The notes beneath the pieces are model-generated. The model searched no databases and was not told the DNA's origin. It saw only the letters and a list, made by a program, of their open reading frames with translations. Shown here in pieces: positions 46,965 to 58,430 of a stretch of DNA of 64,000 bases (within the stretch, counting starts at the first letter, position 1; each line of letters starts with the position of its first letter). This stretch comes from Ottelia alismoides (Eukaryota > Streptophyta > Magnoliopsida > Alismatales > Hydrocharitaceae). The position numbers were made by a program, and so were the translations under genes. Where the stretch lies: positions 62,001 through 126,000 of the forward strand of contig JAZKJV010002947.1 in NCBI GenBank assembly GCA_037367405.1, read 5' to 3'.

Positions 46965-49104
46965 CTGCATCCCTCCCCTTCGATTTCACTCCCAAAAGCT
47001 TTCCCAAAGCTCCACCGAAGGGCCCTGTTGCCACCAAAGACTGGAGTCCTCCTCAGCCTTCCCTTCTCACGTTGCAGTCCCAAAGTAGCTGCTGCTCCAC
47101 GTTTCCAGCTTTATTTGCATAGGATTTTCTCCAAATTTTTGAAGAAAATTAAGGTACAAATCCCTAACCCTCTTTTGCTGCCATGCATGAGAAACCCCAC
47201 TGTCTTCTTGCTGATTTCATGAACAATTTGGTCACTTTTATGGGTATTAAAGATTGGGGTTGGTTCTGTTAATAAAAATAATTATCATAAATATGATAAA
47301 TCAAAATTTTCTCATATCAATTAGGCCGATCTTTCCTATTGGGTTGATGTTCTGTCACCTTATGTTTGACAATTTGAGTGTTGTCTTCGACCTATTGGGA
47401 AAAAAAGGGTTCTACATGAGACAAGTTTTTTTTGATCTGGAGAATTAAGGATGTACATTGAAATGATTGTTGGATTTCTTTCATTTATTTCTATTGATTA
47501 GTTGAAAATGTTGAATTCTGATATATTAGATAGTATGATTACCGGATAATAAGTCTCCCTGAAATTGAAGTTATAGAAAATAGGCTTAATCATGCCAGAT
47601 ATGCCGTTTCCAATATTAAGCTACTATGAGAAATATCTAATTATGCAAATCTTGTAACCTGGCAATCATGACAACCATCTCTGCTAATATTGTTGAAATC
47701 CAAGAGAACCACTAACATTAATTTAATTAGGGAAGCTTTGTCTATGGATTAGTTAAAGGCTAGAGGTTTCATGTTAGAATGAATGGATTAGTTACAGAAG
47801 GATATAAGTTCATGTTAGAAATAAAAAGTTATATATATATATATAATCAAAAATTCCTGGAGTTTTACTGTAGAAGACTGTACTGCTGTACTGTAAAAAA
47901 AATAACATAATTGAAATTTTCTGGAATTTATGCTCTAAAATAGATATAATATAAGTATGTTAGCCAACTTCTGCTGCGTAAATTTAAGTTGTAAAAAAAT
48001 GGCAACTTAGATTTGAACTTTTTCATAGGGTATATCGATATGGCAAATAGTCAAGGTAGACTATTGAACTAAATGAAGTTCTTTCTATTTATTTTATTTT
48101 TAGTATCATCCTAGAGATAGCACAGATTTTCTCTAACTTAATAATCATACTTTCGAAGAAATAAGGATTTGATAATATTGAGCAAGGTGCGAGGTGTTAG
48201 TTAGATTCTATGAGAAGGAAATGAAAGAGAAATACATCTGAAATTGGATATTCACTTTTCCACCTTATCAATCACATTAGTTCATGACCAAGATAAGTTA
48301 CAGGCAGAACTTCTTGGGTAAATCACGATTTTTTTTTGTGAAGAACACCCATCATTGATAAGAAAGAAATAAGATTTATTGTAATTTAATGGTAATCCAT
48401 AATTTAGAGAGCAATTGTAGGATAATGTACTAATTGAAGAAACAGTCTTCTGAAAAAGTAACGAGTCATCTACAGGGTACAAGTTAGTAATTTAAGTGAA
48501 AAAAAATATATATACATATGAGTCATTAATTAAAATATGAAAATATTATATATGGATCCAAGACATCAAATTCTTCCTGTACTATGAAGTTACGTTAGTG
48601 GTAATGTTTGAGGTTTACCCTTCTCAATACAAGTAAATTCTAAATTGTAAATTTGTAATGATCAAGGATTTTCTAAGATTATTATGACTAGAATCCCCAA
48701 TCGATCATTCTTGAGTAAAATCTATTGTATCACTAATGATGGATTGCGACAAAATACCTAAGATCTGAAAAGTTCACTAGACTTAGGAATATAGGGTTTA
48801 TTGGGATGATTAACCTACATATATAGGTTACTTAAGACTTTATACTACTCTTAGCAAATTTAATCACCACATACCTTAAAGAAGACAGTGGATTGACTAT
48901 GGATTTGGTGTAAGTGGATCATTCCTGAAAATGTTATTCCCAAATCCTTTAGATTGAAATAGTTGGATCTTAAAGGCATTTAAAATCACACAAAATTATT
49001 ATGAAATTCATCAATCTAATCTCACCTTATACATTCAGAGAAACGGGTGAGATACTGTTATGAATCAAGTAAGTACCAACGATTAATGACGACTAATTGT
49101 TAAT

Positions 49105-49560
49105 AGTGCCGATCACGGTGATCCTCACACCTGATCGTGCGAGAGCGCGGTGACTCTCAACTGGGCGGAAGAAAGGAAGCCCAGTTAGGGCAGCGGCCGC
49201 CAAGTGCGCGGGTCTAGGATCCCAGTCCTCTTTCGGTTTTTACGCGAGCTCGCAGTGTTTTTACGCCTCGTTGGGATCCCGACTTTAGACCAGTTCCGTT
49301 GACCCTCTGTTTTAGGATACCCAGGCGGGGGATCCTTGGTTTTCAGTTTTACGTACGAGCTCGGTTGCCCGTTACCGGTTGGGCTGTTTTCTAGAGCGAC
49401 TTTTCCGGGAAGTCTCTCTCACCCATCTCAGTGGCGTAGTTTTGGAGTAGACCTATCCTTCTATTGGACCGCGCTTCCAATTAGAGGGCGAGACGGAAGA
49501 TCCCTTTTGTTGGCTTCTTCACCGCTTGAGTTTTTCTTTCGCCAACAGACTTGGCGATTT
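49105..49560 (+). other. Conserved stem-loop module of giant LTR copy C
   Basis: Here the first stem is GAGAG (49141-49145) with CTCTC (49154-49158), where A, B and D have GAGGG/CCCTC: both strands of the stem changed together. The other stems (AACTGGGC/GCCCAGTT, GGTCTAGGATCCCA/TGGGATCC...TAGACC, CCTTCTATTGGA/TCCAATTAGAGGG, TCGCCAA/TTGGCGA) are kept. Confidence 0.78.
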
Positions 49561-50274
49561 TATATCCAGATCCTCCACATCTATATCTACATCATCTAGA
49601 GTTACATTGAGGCTGTTGCACAAGGGATTGAAGGGGTTGATTTTACATCTAGATCATCCATTTCTATATCTACATCATCTAGAGTTACATTTGAGACAGT
49701 TGCACTTAAGGTTTTAAGGGATTACAATTAAAGTTGAGTAAATGGAAAAGACTATAATCTAATTCGAAATCTCATTAAGCTAGTAAATGTGTTGGGAACT
49801 TAGTTAGGATGCATTATACAACACCGCATGCCTACGGAGGCACCCCAACCCTAAGACATTCCCCAAGTCTTAGAGTCATAGTGTGAGGTTTCACAAGAAC
49901 CAAGACCACAGACTATCCACTAGACTTAAGAATTAAATAAATCATTATATCTTCTCATCTTATCTCTCACATCATCAAAATCCAAAATTATAGTATCTGA
50001 GTAATATGAGAATAAAATATACATACTTATGATCAATTAGTCACAATAGAAATATACTTATGTGGGAAATGTTGGGATAATGGTTGATTATGAGAGGTGC
50101 TTGCTAGAAATTTGGAAACCTTTTTCAGTTGCAAGTAGAATTAAATTTTAATTTGAGTTGCTCATGCCGCTCTACTTGTTATCTTTTGATCACAATAAAT
50201 GCCTGTTATTTTTATAAATTTTTGGGAGGTACCAACGCCCGCTGACGCCTCTTCTATCCTAACATGTTTGGCAG

Positions 50275-50346
50275 GCAAATAACCTGCTGATCAGTAGCAG
50301 CTCAGTAGGTATACATGGTTCCAGGAGATAGAGTTTATACTAGAAG
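50275..50346 (+). other. Exon-like block with short ORF, giant LTR copy C
   Basis: 72 nt between TTGGCAG/GC and GAAG/GTATGT. It carries ATG followed by VPGDRVYTR; joined to the block at 50410 (after TCTCTTCAG) the frame continues through LYVLSD and stops after about 30 codons. Compared with copy D, five of six substitutions in the first eleven codons are synonymous. Confidence 0.5.
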
Positions 50347-50653
50347 GTATGTGTTTTTGTGTCAAGTTTTTGTTCTGTTAATAATGTAATATGCTTCTTT
50401 TCTCTTCAGTCAAATTTTTGGGATGTTGTATGTACTGTCAGACACTGTACATGTTGTAAATTCATATGGAAATTAATGAAATGAGATTTTGGTGCCAATT
50501 GTCTCTACTAACTTGTGGTTATGATTGTGAATGTCATGTGGAAAATTATCCGTGAGAAAAATTTCCCTATTTTTCTAAAAATTATGCGATCTCTAGTGAA
50601 TGGAAAGCCGCGAAGGTAGCGTAAACGGGTACCCGGATCCTCGGGGGTTCACA

Positions 50654-50745
50654 TGACCCAAGATAGATATGAATGGAGGCAAAATTCCATGTAGCTGGCC
50701 CTACATAAAGTGGTTGTTCTTGGTGTGAACATCTTCTTTTTCTAA
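50654..50745 (+). mobile_element. LINE 3' end beyond giant LTR copy C
   Basis: Begins with the second TGACC and continues CAAGATAGATATGAATGGAGG, reading QDRYEWR and then HVAGPT in a shifted frame: the usual C-terminal DRxEWR..IHVADPT of these LINEs. The 3' edge is not sharp. Confidence 0.7.
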
Positions 50746-51188
50746 TCGCATATGCTCTCTTCCTCATTTGGTGTTGCCTCATGTACGCACTTGAGTGCCG
50801 CCTTCGTTGTTGGAACCTCGCTCCTTGTATACATTTGGACCTTTCTCGTGTTGATTTCACCCCCAACTAAAGCCATTCCATCAATCATGGCAGAGGAATT
50901 GATCGTGCACCTCGATGTCAACTTTTTTCTCCTTGCACTTTACCACAACTCAAGCATGTGTCACACTACCTCAGCGCAACAAGCTTCCGTGCTGCCATCG
51001 AGTTGTTGAAACGTAGAGCTATGGATACTCTATGGCCACAACCTCGTCGGTGTCATATACGAATGAAAAGACATGCAAAAGCATTTAAATGCCTCCCACT
51101 CAGATTGCTTGCACAACCATTATTATCGCACACTAAAAGTGTAATCTCTTGATCTATGTTGTTATAGGAAACCCACATCATCATGCAC
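50746..51188. other. Unassigned intronic segment
   Basis: Possibly the internal region of the minus-strand copia whose LTR is 51425-51689, but I find no domain in either strand. Confidence 0.35.
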
Positions 51189-51324
51189 AAGCACTTCTCT
51201 TTATGGATGCATGGTTCATCTTGTCTTAAATCTGATAATGAGTGCAAAAACAGAACAAGCACTTCTCTTTATGGATGCATGGTTCATCTTGTCTTAAATC
51301 TGATAATGAGTGCAAAAACAGAAC
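51189..51324. repeat. 68 bp tandem duplication
   Basis: Two head-to-tail copies (51189-51256, 51257-51324), AAGCACTTCTC...ACAGAAC, apparently identical, so recent. Confidence 0.9.
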
Positions 51325-51424
51325 GATCTTTGAAGAATAACTAGCGAACTTTGAAAAACATCGAACAAAATATAATCGAAATAAAGATTAGGATCTCAAG
51401 CCTGAATCAACTTGTTTGATATCA

Positions 51425-51689
51425 TGTAAAATATAAAATAGAAATGTAGAATCATTTATAAGAGAAATATGGAATATACGTGGAATCCTACTCCCTCAAA
51501 AGCGTGATGAAACCATGGGATAAAGTCATTAAGGGTGGGGATCTTTTATATATTTCTCAAGGATTACAATGGGTGTGAGACTTTATATAGACGCAGCAGT
51601 GCTACAAATCCCATCAACAAGCAATGTAGGGCTAAACAGAGAATAGTGTAAATGAATCATATAGAGATCCAATTATCCATCTACGTTCA
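51425..51689 (-). repeat. Copia LTR, family X (copy 3)
   Basis: 265 bp. On the minus strand starts TGAACGTAGATGGATAATTGG and ends with the ATTCCACGTAT...TTACA region; GGAATCCTACTCCCT (plus) and CTTTATATAGACG match copy 1. ACATGATATCAAAC (rc of 51410-51424) is a decayed primer site, so this is a 5' LTR of a minus-strand element. Confidence 0.6.
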
Positions 51690-52080
51690 TATTCTACCGA
51701 AGGATGTATATGTTATTTTCACCTTGAAGAGAGACGGGGCTTTGTCTCATCTTCATATAGAAGCAATCCACCTCGACATAACATTACTTCATACTCTCAC
51801 AAATGCCACCACTGATGTAACATATGACAACATTATTTGATATTCTCAAAAATGCCATCATTGATGTATGCCTACGATAGCTTCGACACCTCTCTATTTA
51901 GACACGTGCACTTTATCCCTTGCCTAACCCAAATTTCTATGCTTTGCTGTTTGCAATTTCAGATGGGTGCATTGTGCAAGGGCATGTACTCCGCTGGGGA
52001 TGAATAAAACGAACATCATTCCATATTCAAGAAGACAGCAAGAGATTAAGCAACTAGAAGGAAAAACATTGTACACTCAC

Positions 52081-52664
52081 CACACAAACAAGTGGACTTC
52101 TCCCAGAAGAATCCACACTAAGATAATTAGATTTTGATTCCAGAACTGCAATCAGTGCCACATTATCCTGCAGCCTAACTGGTATCAGTGCTCATAAATA
52201 CTAAAATACACGAAACAGAAAAATTTATAACAGAAGATAAGACGTTAGAGAACCTTAATCAACCGACCCAAGACAGACTGCTTTTGAGGAACTTGGATAA
52301 TTGCATCTGTCAAGGATTGTGCAGCCTTGTTAAATTCAACCTATTACATGACAGGACAAATCTAAGTAAAGAGATATATCAAAGCAGAATACAAGCAAAA
52401 CAAGATAACCACCTACCTCATATTTTTTGACATGTGTAAACCTATTCTTGCGAAAAAATGTGGCACAACCGTCAATCACGAGTTGACTCCCATTATAGAC
52501 CTGTTTACAGTTACCATCAATAGATAGCAGATATAAACTAAGGGTGCCTGAGCAAAAGAAAGCAGCAAGAAGCTTACTTCTGATGTCTTTTTTTTGAAGA
52601 GTGATTGATATCCATGCCTCTCGAGTTCCGGGGAGAAATATTCTTCAAAATGATTGCTCTGAAC
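52081..52664 (-). CDS. CCR4: CCR4-type deadenylase, middle exons (four), continues at 38605-39571
   Basis: Four minus-strand exons, all phase 0: 52664-52578 (VQSNHFEEYFSPELERHGYQ...KKKTSE), 52500-52417 (VYNGSQLVIDGCATFFRKNR...KKYE), 52340-52254 (VEFNKAAQSLTDAI...GRLIK), 52167-52081 (DNVALIAVLESK...PLVCV). They precede exon 39571-39518 after a 12,509 bp intron, and the nine exons total 891 nt (296 residues plus stop) with no internal stop. The order and residues follow the EEP nuclease domain of plant CCR4. The first visible codon is the V that follows the catalytic LQE in this family; exons for LQE, the PW..R..LL block and the N-terminus are not between 52665 and 64000, so they lie further right or are lost. 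Confidence 0.92.
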
Positions 52665-53077
52665 CTGGACAGCAGAATAGAGGGATGCAGGAGTTCAAAA
52701 GACGAGGCATGAAGAATAAATGCCTCCTAAAAAAACTTAGGTCGATCCTACCCCCAGAAGGAGAAAAACCAAAAACAAAGTAACAATCACAACAACTGCA
52801 TCAAGAACAGATACTTGATGCAATAATAAGCGCCTCGAGATTGTTTTTTTAAAGAAAGCACTTTAAGATTGCATAGATCGAACAATATGGGAATTCTAAG
52901 CAAAATAGCTAGCAAAAGAACCACTGGGAGAAGTGTGTTTCCCGGAAATGCCGTGAAGAGCTATATAGAAGATATTGCAAAAAGGAAAAAGCACTCCAAG
53001 AAAAAAAGATAAGATACTTCTCTCCAAGTACGGCTCAAGTGAATAAATAGTTTTTGGAATGTACCAGAGTCTAACGT
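52665..53077. other. Sequence upstream of the CCR4-like exons, no gene seen
   Basis: Probably intron. A minus-strand frame at 52896-53162 does not match any CCR4 exon or other family I know. Confidence 0.45.
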
Positions 53078-53508
53078 CAAATATCTTAAAGTCCCGCCAT
53101 TTCCACAAGATGGATATGGCAACAATAGCTAACTGCCATGGGAAAGAGTTTTCAGAGTTCACGCCTCTAATTGCCTCTTACTCTCTCTCTCACACATGCA
53201 AAGTGAAGCCATCTTCCTCGTTTCTCTCCACATGACGACGTGCAAAAAACAAAGTCCATCTGATTGAAAGAGTTGCCCGTGGAAGCTACACGTGATGCAG
53301 GATCACTACCATTGAGTTAACTTCCTTACTGAGACCCACTTGAGGATTATGCCCTTCTTCGACCATAGGTTTTAGAAAATACCGGAAATCGGGCAAATAT
53401 CTTAAAGTCCCACCATTTCCACAAGATGGATATGGCAACAATAGCTAACTGCCATGGGAGAGAGTTTTCAGAGTTCACGCCTCTAATTGCCTCTTACTCT
53501 CTCTCTCT
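53078..53508. repeat. 115 bp direct duplication
   Basis: Copies 53078-53192 and 53394-53508 differ at about two positions plus the length of a terminal (CT)n run; 201 bp of unrelated sequence lies between them. No known element ends are visible. Confidence 0.85.
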
Positions 53509-54244
53509 CTAAAATGTCACCTCAATGCCTGTCAAGGGTATAACCAAGTCCTTCATGAGGTGGTAGCTCTTTGGGGTCAGAATTTCTGTAACATCCGAAT
53601 CCGCCCAAACCCGAACTCGACTGATTTTGGATCCAATGAACCCAATAACGTTGTCGGTCAATACTAAACAACCTAAAACGACCAATTGATCATGAATCAA
53701 AAGTCGTTCGGGCAAAATCGACCAAAAATTGGTCGCTTCGTAATGCGCGCCGCGAAAAGGCCGCGATGCAAATTCGGAAACCGCGAAATGAACCAAGACC
53801 ATCATGGGATCCGATTCGATGATACAAGACCAACGGAATCGACCGTTCGTCAATCGGAGGTCGTTTGATATTTCAAATCACAAAAAATTATTCTTAAACA
53901 AAAACCGTATCCGAAAATTTCGGGTATTCAAAACTCGGAAGTATACCAATATTATACTCATTTTGATCGTCGTTCAGAGACGATCAAAACAAGATATTTC
54001 GCATCAAAATCCGAGACCCGAGGCGCACATACGGTCAACTTTAAGTTGATAGAGTTTTGGGAAAAAAATAGAATAAAATAAAAATATAAACATTTAATAA
54101 ACTCTGAACTGCGGACTGTGCACAGTCAGTGCCGTTGGAAATTTTTTTATTTCTTTTTTTCCAGCCACTTGACTCCTTATTTCTTTTACACTTGGCTCAA
54201 CTTTTATCCCCATTTGGCAAGATTATAGGGCCCCTAACACCTTA

Positions 54245-54251
54245 TTTATAT
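54245..54251 (+). promoter_or_regulatory. TATA-like box of giant LTR copy D
   Basis: CTTATTTATATCCCCC about 658 bp into the LTR, in the position of the TATATAA of the other copies but weaker. Confidence 0.5.
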
Positions 54252-55515
54252 CCCCCAAAGACCCCAAGCCCTCTTCTCAAATCCACAGCTGATAGAATTC
54301 TTTTCTCCCTTCCAAAACCCTGTTCTTGCTGCAAACATTTGCTGGGATTTTCAGCAGCAATAGGTGGACTGTTCTGGAGGGTTGCTGCTCTCAATCAAGG
54401 AAAGGCAGGAGCCTCTTGCTTCAGCTGCAGCTGCTCCTTCTCTTCAAATTGCTGGAGCCTCCTCCCAAGCCCTGGATCTTTCAAAATCTGCTGCATGCTC
54501 CTTCCTTTTCTCCCAAGTTTAAAAAAGAAAAAAAGGTACATTCCTCACCCCTTTCTCTTGCTGCCACACATGTATACAACCCTAATTTCCTTCTTCCTAA
54601 TTTCCTTCTTTGGTTGTTCTGCATGTTAAATCCAACCCTCTTTTTTTTGGATGTCGTATTTGTTGATTTATGTAATCTTGATCCACTGGTTGATGATTTA
54701 TCTTGGATAATGTGTGAGGAAATCAGGGAATTTTATTACTTGGTACTATAAGTTGGGGAATTTGTTTCAATGTTTAAAGAAACTATAAATATCAGTTAAG
54801 ATCTATTATCAGGTTGGAATATGATTAGTTTAAGAGTTTCTTTTAGTAGGCATCCAAGTCTCAATTGGCAAAAAATAAAATAAAATAATCAATCTAGTTC
54901 ACCATGGATACTGCAGTGCAATACGTTAATATCTAGTATGGAAATCCATGAATTGTCTTATTCACTGGGAGGATCTTTGGGTGGCCTGATCTCTATTATT
55001 TTTTTCTTTTTTTCTGAAATCTGTAATAAGAAGTAGATGGTACTCTATATAAATCCCATTCACGAAAATCTCATAAATAGTATTCTAATCCAGAGGGATG
55101 GCAAAACTCTCTATACTATGAGAACATTAGATACTGTCAATATATACCCTCTCAATTAAAGAAATGCTTCACCATTTCAAAATCTTAACAGAAACATTAG
55201 TAAAATATATAACTCTTATCCCCTGACCTTTAAATACTAATTATAAGATCGGCTCACTGACCTGTGAAACTGTTGAGGTTTATTAAAGGAATATGAATCA
55301 CTTTCATTTGAATTATAAGATCCGTTCACTATTCTGTTGTAGAAGTATTAAAAGAATAAAGATTTACTGAATTACAAAATCTATTAACTATTGTTCTCTG
55401 TAGTAAAAATATATGAAGTTATTAAAAAGAATTAAATTTACTATAAAATTGAATTTATAAGTTCTGGTTGGTATGGTTGGTATTCTGTTCCCATTTCCTG
55501 ATTTGCTATAATGTG

Positions 55516-55664
55516 TGTTAACGTATACAATAATAGTAGTATCTGTACTTTTCTTTATTTTGTTTTCTTCTTAGTATGCTTTATGTAATTTACCCATAGG
55601 CTACTCTCCTATATAAGAGAGCCTAGGGTTCATGGAATAAACAAGCCATTCATTTTTCCCAACA
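55516..55664 (+). repeat. Copia 5' LTR, 149 bp
   Basis: TGTTAACG...CCCAACA. Very short for a full-length copia. CCTATATAAGAGAGCC near 55609 is the TATA box; AATAAA at 55636 is the likely polyadenylation signal. Confidence 0.97.
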
Positions 55665-55676
55665 TGGTATCAGAGC
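55665..55676 (+). promoter_or_regulatory. Primer binding site (initiator tRNA-Met)
   Basis: TGGTATCAGAGC directly after the 5' LTR, complementary to the 3' end of tRNA-iMet. Confidence 0.95.
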
Positions 55677-56260
55677 GACGGTCCTAGACCGGAGTTCTCG
55701 AAACCCTAACCCTAACCCCACCACACCCGCCGCCCCTTCTCTTTCTTCTTCTCGCCTCATCGGCGCCTCCCGACCTCCAGTTGGTTGATCCATCGGCGCC
55801 GCCCTCTCTGTGCGCACCTGCGCACACGCGTGCTGTGCGCCTCTACTGTGCGCACCTGTGTTGTGCGCCTTCACCGTGCGCACCGTGCACACGCAGGCTG
55901 TGCGCTTTGCTCGCCTGTGCGCATCCTTGCGCACCCCCTGTGATCTGCGCATCCTTGCGCATCTCCTGTGCGCCTCCTGCGCATTCTAACGCACCATCAG
56001 TGTGTCGCCTGTACATCGCCGGTGCGCCGCCTGCGCATCCCCTGCGTGCGTGCGCGTTGTAGCGTGCATCCAGCGTGCATCCAGTGCACCTGTGCATCGT
56101 GCGTGCACGCATCACCTGTGCAACCTGCGTGCGTGTAGGGCTTAACACGAAGGTCTTCATGGGGATAGTTGCTTGAAGTCTACACATGCAACTACCCCCA
56201 TCTATGGTATTGTAGACAAGAAACATTATTTGTCAATCGTTCCAGTCTTCAATTTTCAAT
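55677..56260 (+). other. Copia 5' leader with dense TGCGCA repeats
   Basis: Between primer site and gag ATG. 55800-56130 is built of irregular (T)GTGCGC / GCGCACC units, strongly GC-rich against the AT-rich surroundings and able to pair with itself. Place of the packaging and dimerisation signals in LTR elements; that role is inference. Confidence 0.6.
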
Positions 56261-58430
56261 ATGTCGGAGAGCAAGGCAGAGATCCCATCTATTGGCGCAT
56301 TCCATGGTCCAGCGCCTATTGTCAAGATGGACGGTACCAACTATGAACTGTGGGCAATGCAGTTCATGAGCATGATGAAGTCTACGGGTAAGAAGCACAT
56401 TCTTACAGAACCAGAGCCTGCTGAGAAGACTGGAACCTATGCCTCCTGGGAGGCTGATGACGCATACGCCAAAGTCTGGCTATCTGGCACGTTGGCAATT
56501 GAGATTGCCAATGATATCCTCCATCAACCCACAACGAAGGATATGTGGGACATTCTGGCGGCCACATATTCCCAGGCGAAGAACGAAACAAAGATTCTGC
56601 AACTCCAGCATGCAGTGTTCAGAAAGGCTGTCCAGGCGGCCGCATATGCGTATTCGGTGACTGAACCGAACCGCATATACAATATGCGATACATATGCGG
56701 TTTTAGCGAGTATGCGGCCGAGTAAACCGCATATGCGGCCGCATACTCGGCCGCCTATTGGATAGACCCTCTGCATTTAGGCTTCAGCTTTACTTGATGT
56801 TGTTGCTGCCTTCAGAGCCATACAAAATAAATGTTGCTAAATATTAAATTAAATTGATTACAGAAATGCTTTTATAAAGCTGCTGTAAAAAATATTTTTT
56901 TATTTTTATTTAATTAAAACTGGCAACTATTTATGGAAAGGGTTTTTATTTAATTTCTTCAAATGCCATTTCCTGTTTTTGCATTTGCTTAATTTGAATT
57001 CAATATACTTTAGTTTTAGAATCCAATACATCTTCTTTCATGAAAAATATATTTGAGTCCTTTGCTTTCTTCATCAATATTTTTCTCAATTGTTCAGATA
57101 TTCTGCAGTCAAAATTTTGTTTCTTCTCAAAAAAATCTCATTAACACTTGGTAAAAGGGAATCCGATTATTTAATCATTGAACACAATCTAATTTCATTT
57201 ATTTTCGTTTTATCTCATAATATTTAATTGTTCTTATATTAATCATTTTAACAATAAGTATGCCAACTAATTTCTACTTCGAATTTTTGTTATGAATTAC
57301 TCTTTTATCTAAATAGGCATTTTTTCGAAACGCTTTGGTTGAAATCATGCCATACTAAAAAGTCTATGCATGTATTTTGTCTATTGTTATTTTTTCGAAA
57401 CATAAATCTCTAATATTTGAATTTAAGTTATTATTTTAATTATTTTTAAAATAAAATAATACAAAACGCATAATCCGCATATACTTTCGCATATACTTCC
57501 GCATATTCGCTTACTCGCTCCAGACCGCCTGACCGAACGAATACCGCATACCGACTTTCTGAACCTTGCCAGCATGATATCTTCACCATCAAGCAGAATG
57601 GTCGCCCCCTACATTCTCTCTATACATCACTGAGAGGGATGTTTGAGAAGCTATACAGCTTCATGCCCTTGACAGCCACGCCAGAGCAGCAGAAGACATA
57701 TAGGAACGCCACTATGGTGGGAGTGTTCCTAGCTGCACTTGATCCTGAGTACGAGGCAGCACGATCACAGATTTTGGCCGACTCTACAATTCCTCCAATG
57801 GAGGAAGCCTTCCATAGACTGAGTCGGATTACAGTTCCCTCAACGGCCGCAAGTCAGAATTCTTCAGCCATGGCAGCAACCAGAGGTCGTGGCTCTCATT
57901 ACCAGGGCCGTGGACGTGGACCCCGTGGGAAGAGTGGCCGCACTAGGCCAACATGCACCTATTGCCACCGAGTTGGACACAATGAAGATACATGCTATTC
58001 AAAGCATGGATTTCCTGCATCTGCACGAGCTGCTGAGCAGATAGAGCCCCCATCTGCTGCTACCTTAGATCAGCGATTTGACGATCTAGTTGCCCGTCTG
58101 AGGGGCATTATCCCACCATCGGGTCCAGCACTGACTACAGAGAGTCATTCTGATGCGGCTGCTTCTGCCTCCACTTCTACCAGTGCCTCAGGTAGTATAC
58201 TTGCACTTCACAGTAGTAGTCATGATACATTGCCATGGATTATGGACTCAGGCGCTACACATCACCTATGTGGCGACCAGAGTCTACTTACTTGTTACAC
58301 CCAGATCCCTCCGGGACGGACAGTTGTCATTGCAAATGGCACACATTCCCCCATCACTGGTCAGGGGGAGATTAGATTGACACCGTCTATGCAGCTCAAA
58401 ATGTGCTACATGCACCTGATTTTTCTATGA
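56261..58430 (+). pseudogene. Copia gag and protease, interrupted by hAT
   Basis: Starts at ATG 56261 (MSESKAEIPSIGAF). Capsid-like region MDGTNYELW, ILTEPEP, WEADDAYAKVWLSG to 56612; the frame resumes exactly at 57577 after the hAT and one target copy are discounted, with KLYSFMPLTATPEQQ. Nucleocapsid knuckle CTYCHRVGHNEDTC (CX2CX4HX4C) at about 57956-57997, preceded by an RG-rich stretch; protease WIMDSGATHHLCG with DSG at about 58244. The frame then shifts at the A run 58398-58401, and this frame ends at 58430. Confidence 0.93.
56613..57568. mobile_element. Non-autonomous hAT element in copia gag
   Basis: 956 bp flanked by a perfect 8 bp target duplication CCAGCATG (56605-56612 and 57569-57576). 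Ends CAGTGTTCAGAAAG and (rc) CAAGGTTCAGAAAG, 12 of 14 matching. Subterminal 150 bp on both sides hold many CCGCAT / ATGCGG / GCATAT units, as hAT transposase-binding clusters do. The AT-rich interior (56810-57470) has no transposase. Ignoring it and one target copy puts the gag frame back in register. Confidence 0.95.

Larger units (their letters stand above)
46327..50653 (+). mobile_element. Giant LTR family, copy C (solo, 4327 bp)
   Basis: Starts TGTAACATCCGG and ends GGGGGTTCACA, with a perfect 5 bp target duplication TGACC (46322-46326 and 50654-50658) inside a LINE. Landmarks: U3 palindrome GATCGTC...GACGATC near 46711-46730, TATA 46958-46964, donor-like AAG/GTACAA at 47154, AT-rich middle (47250-49080, no gene), structured module 49105-49560, CTAAGAC/GTCTTAG hairpin about 49850-49872, exon-like block 50275-50346, terminal block from 50410. 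Sense to the LINE and antisense to the CCR4-like gene whose intron it occupies. Confidence 0.93.

Noticed and set aside
52896..53162. Missing upstream CCR4 exon
   Set aside because: The frame has no resemblance to the family's upstream blocks and overlaps the 115 bp duplication.
55650..56226. Cys/Ala/His-rich frames in the copia leader
   Set aside because: Translations of TGCGCA repeats before the true gag ATG; the two strands give equally long frames.
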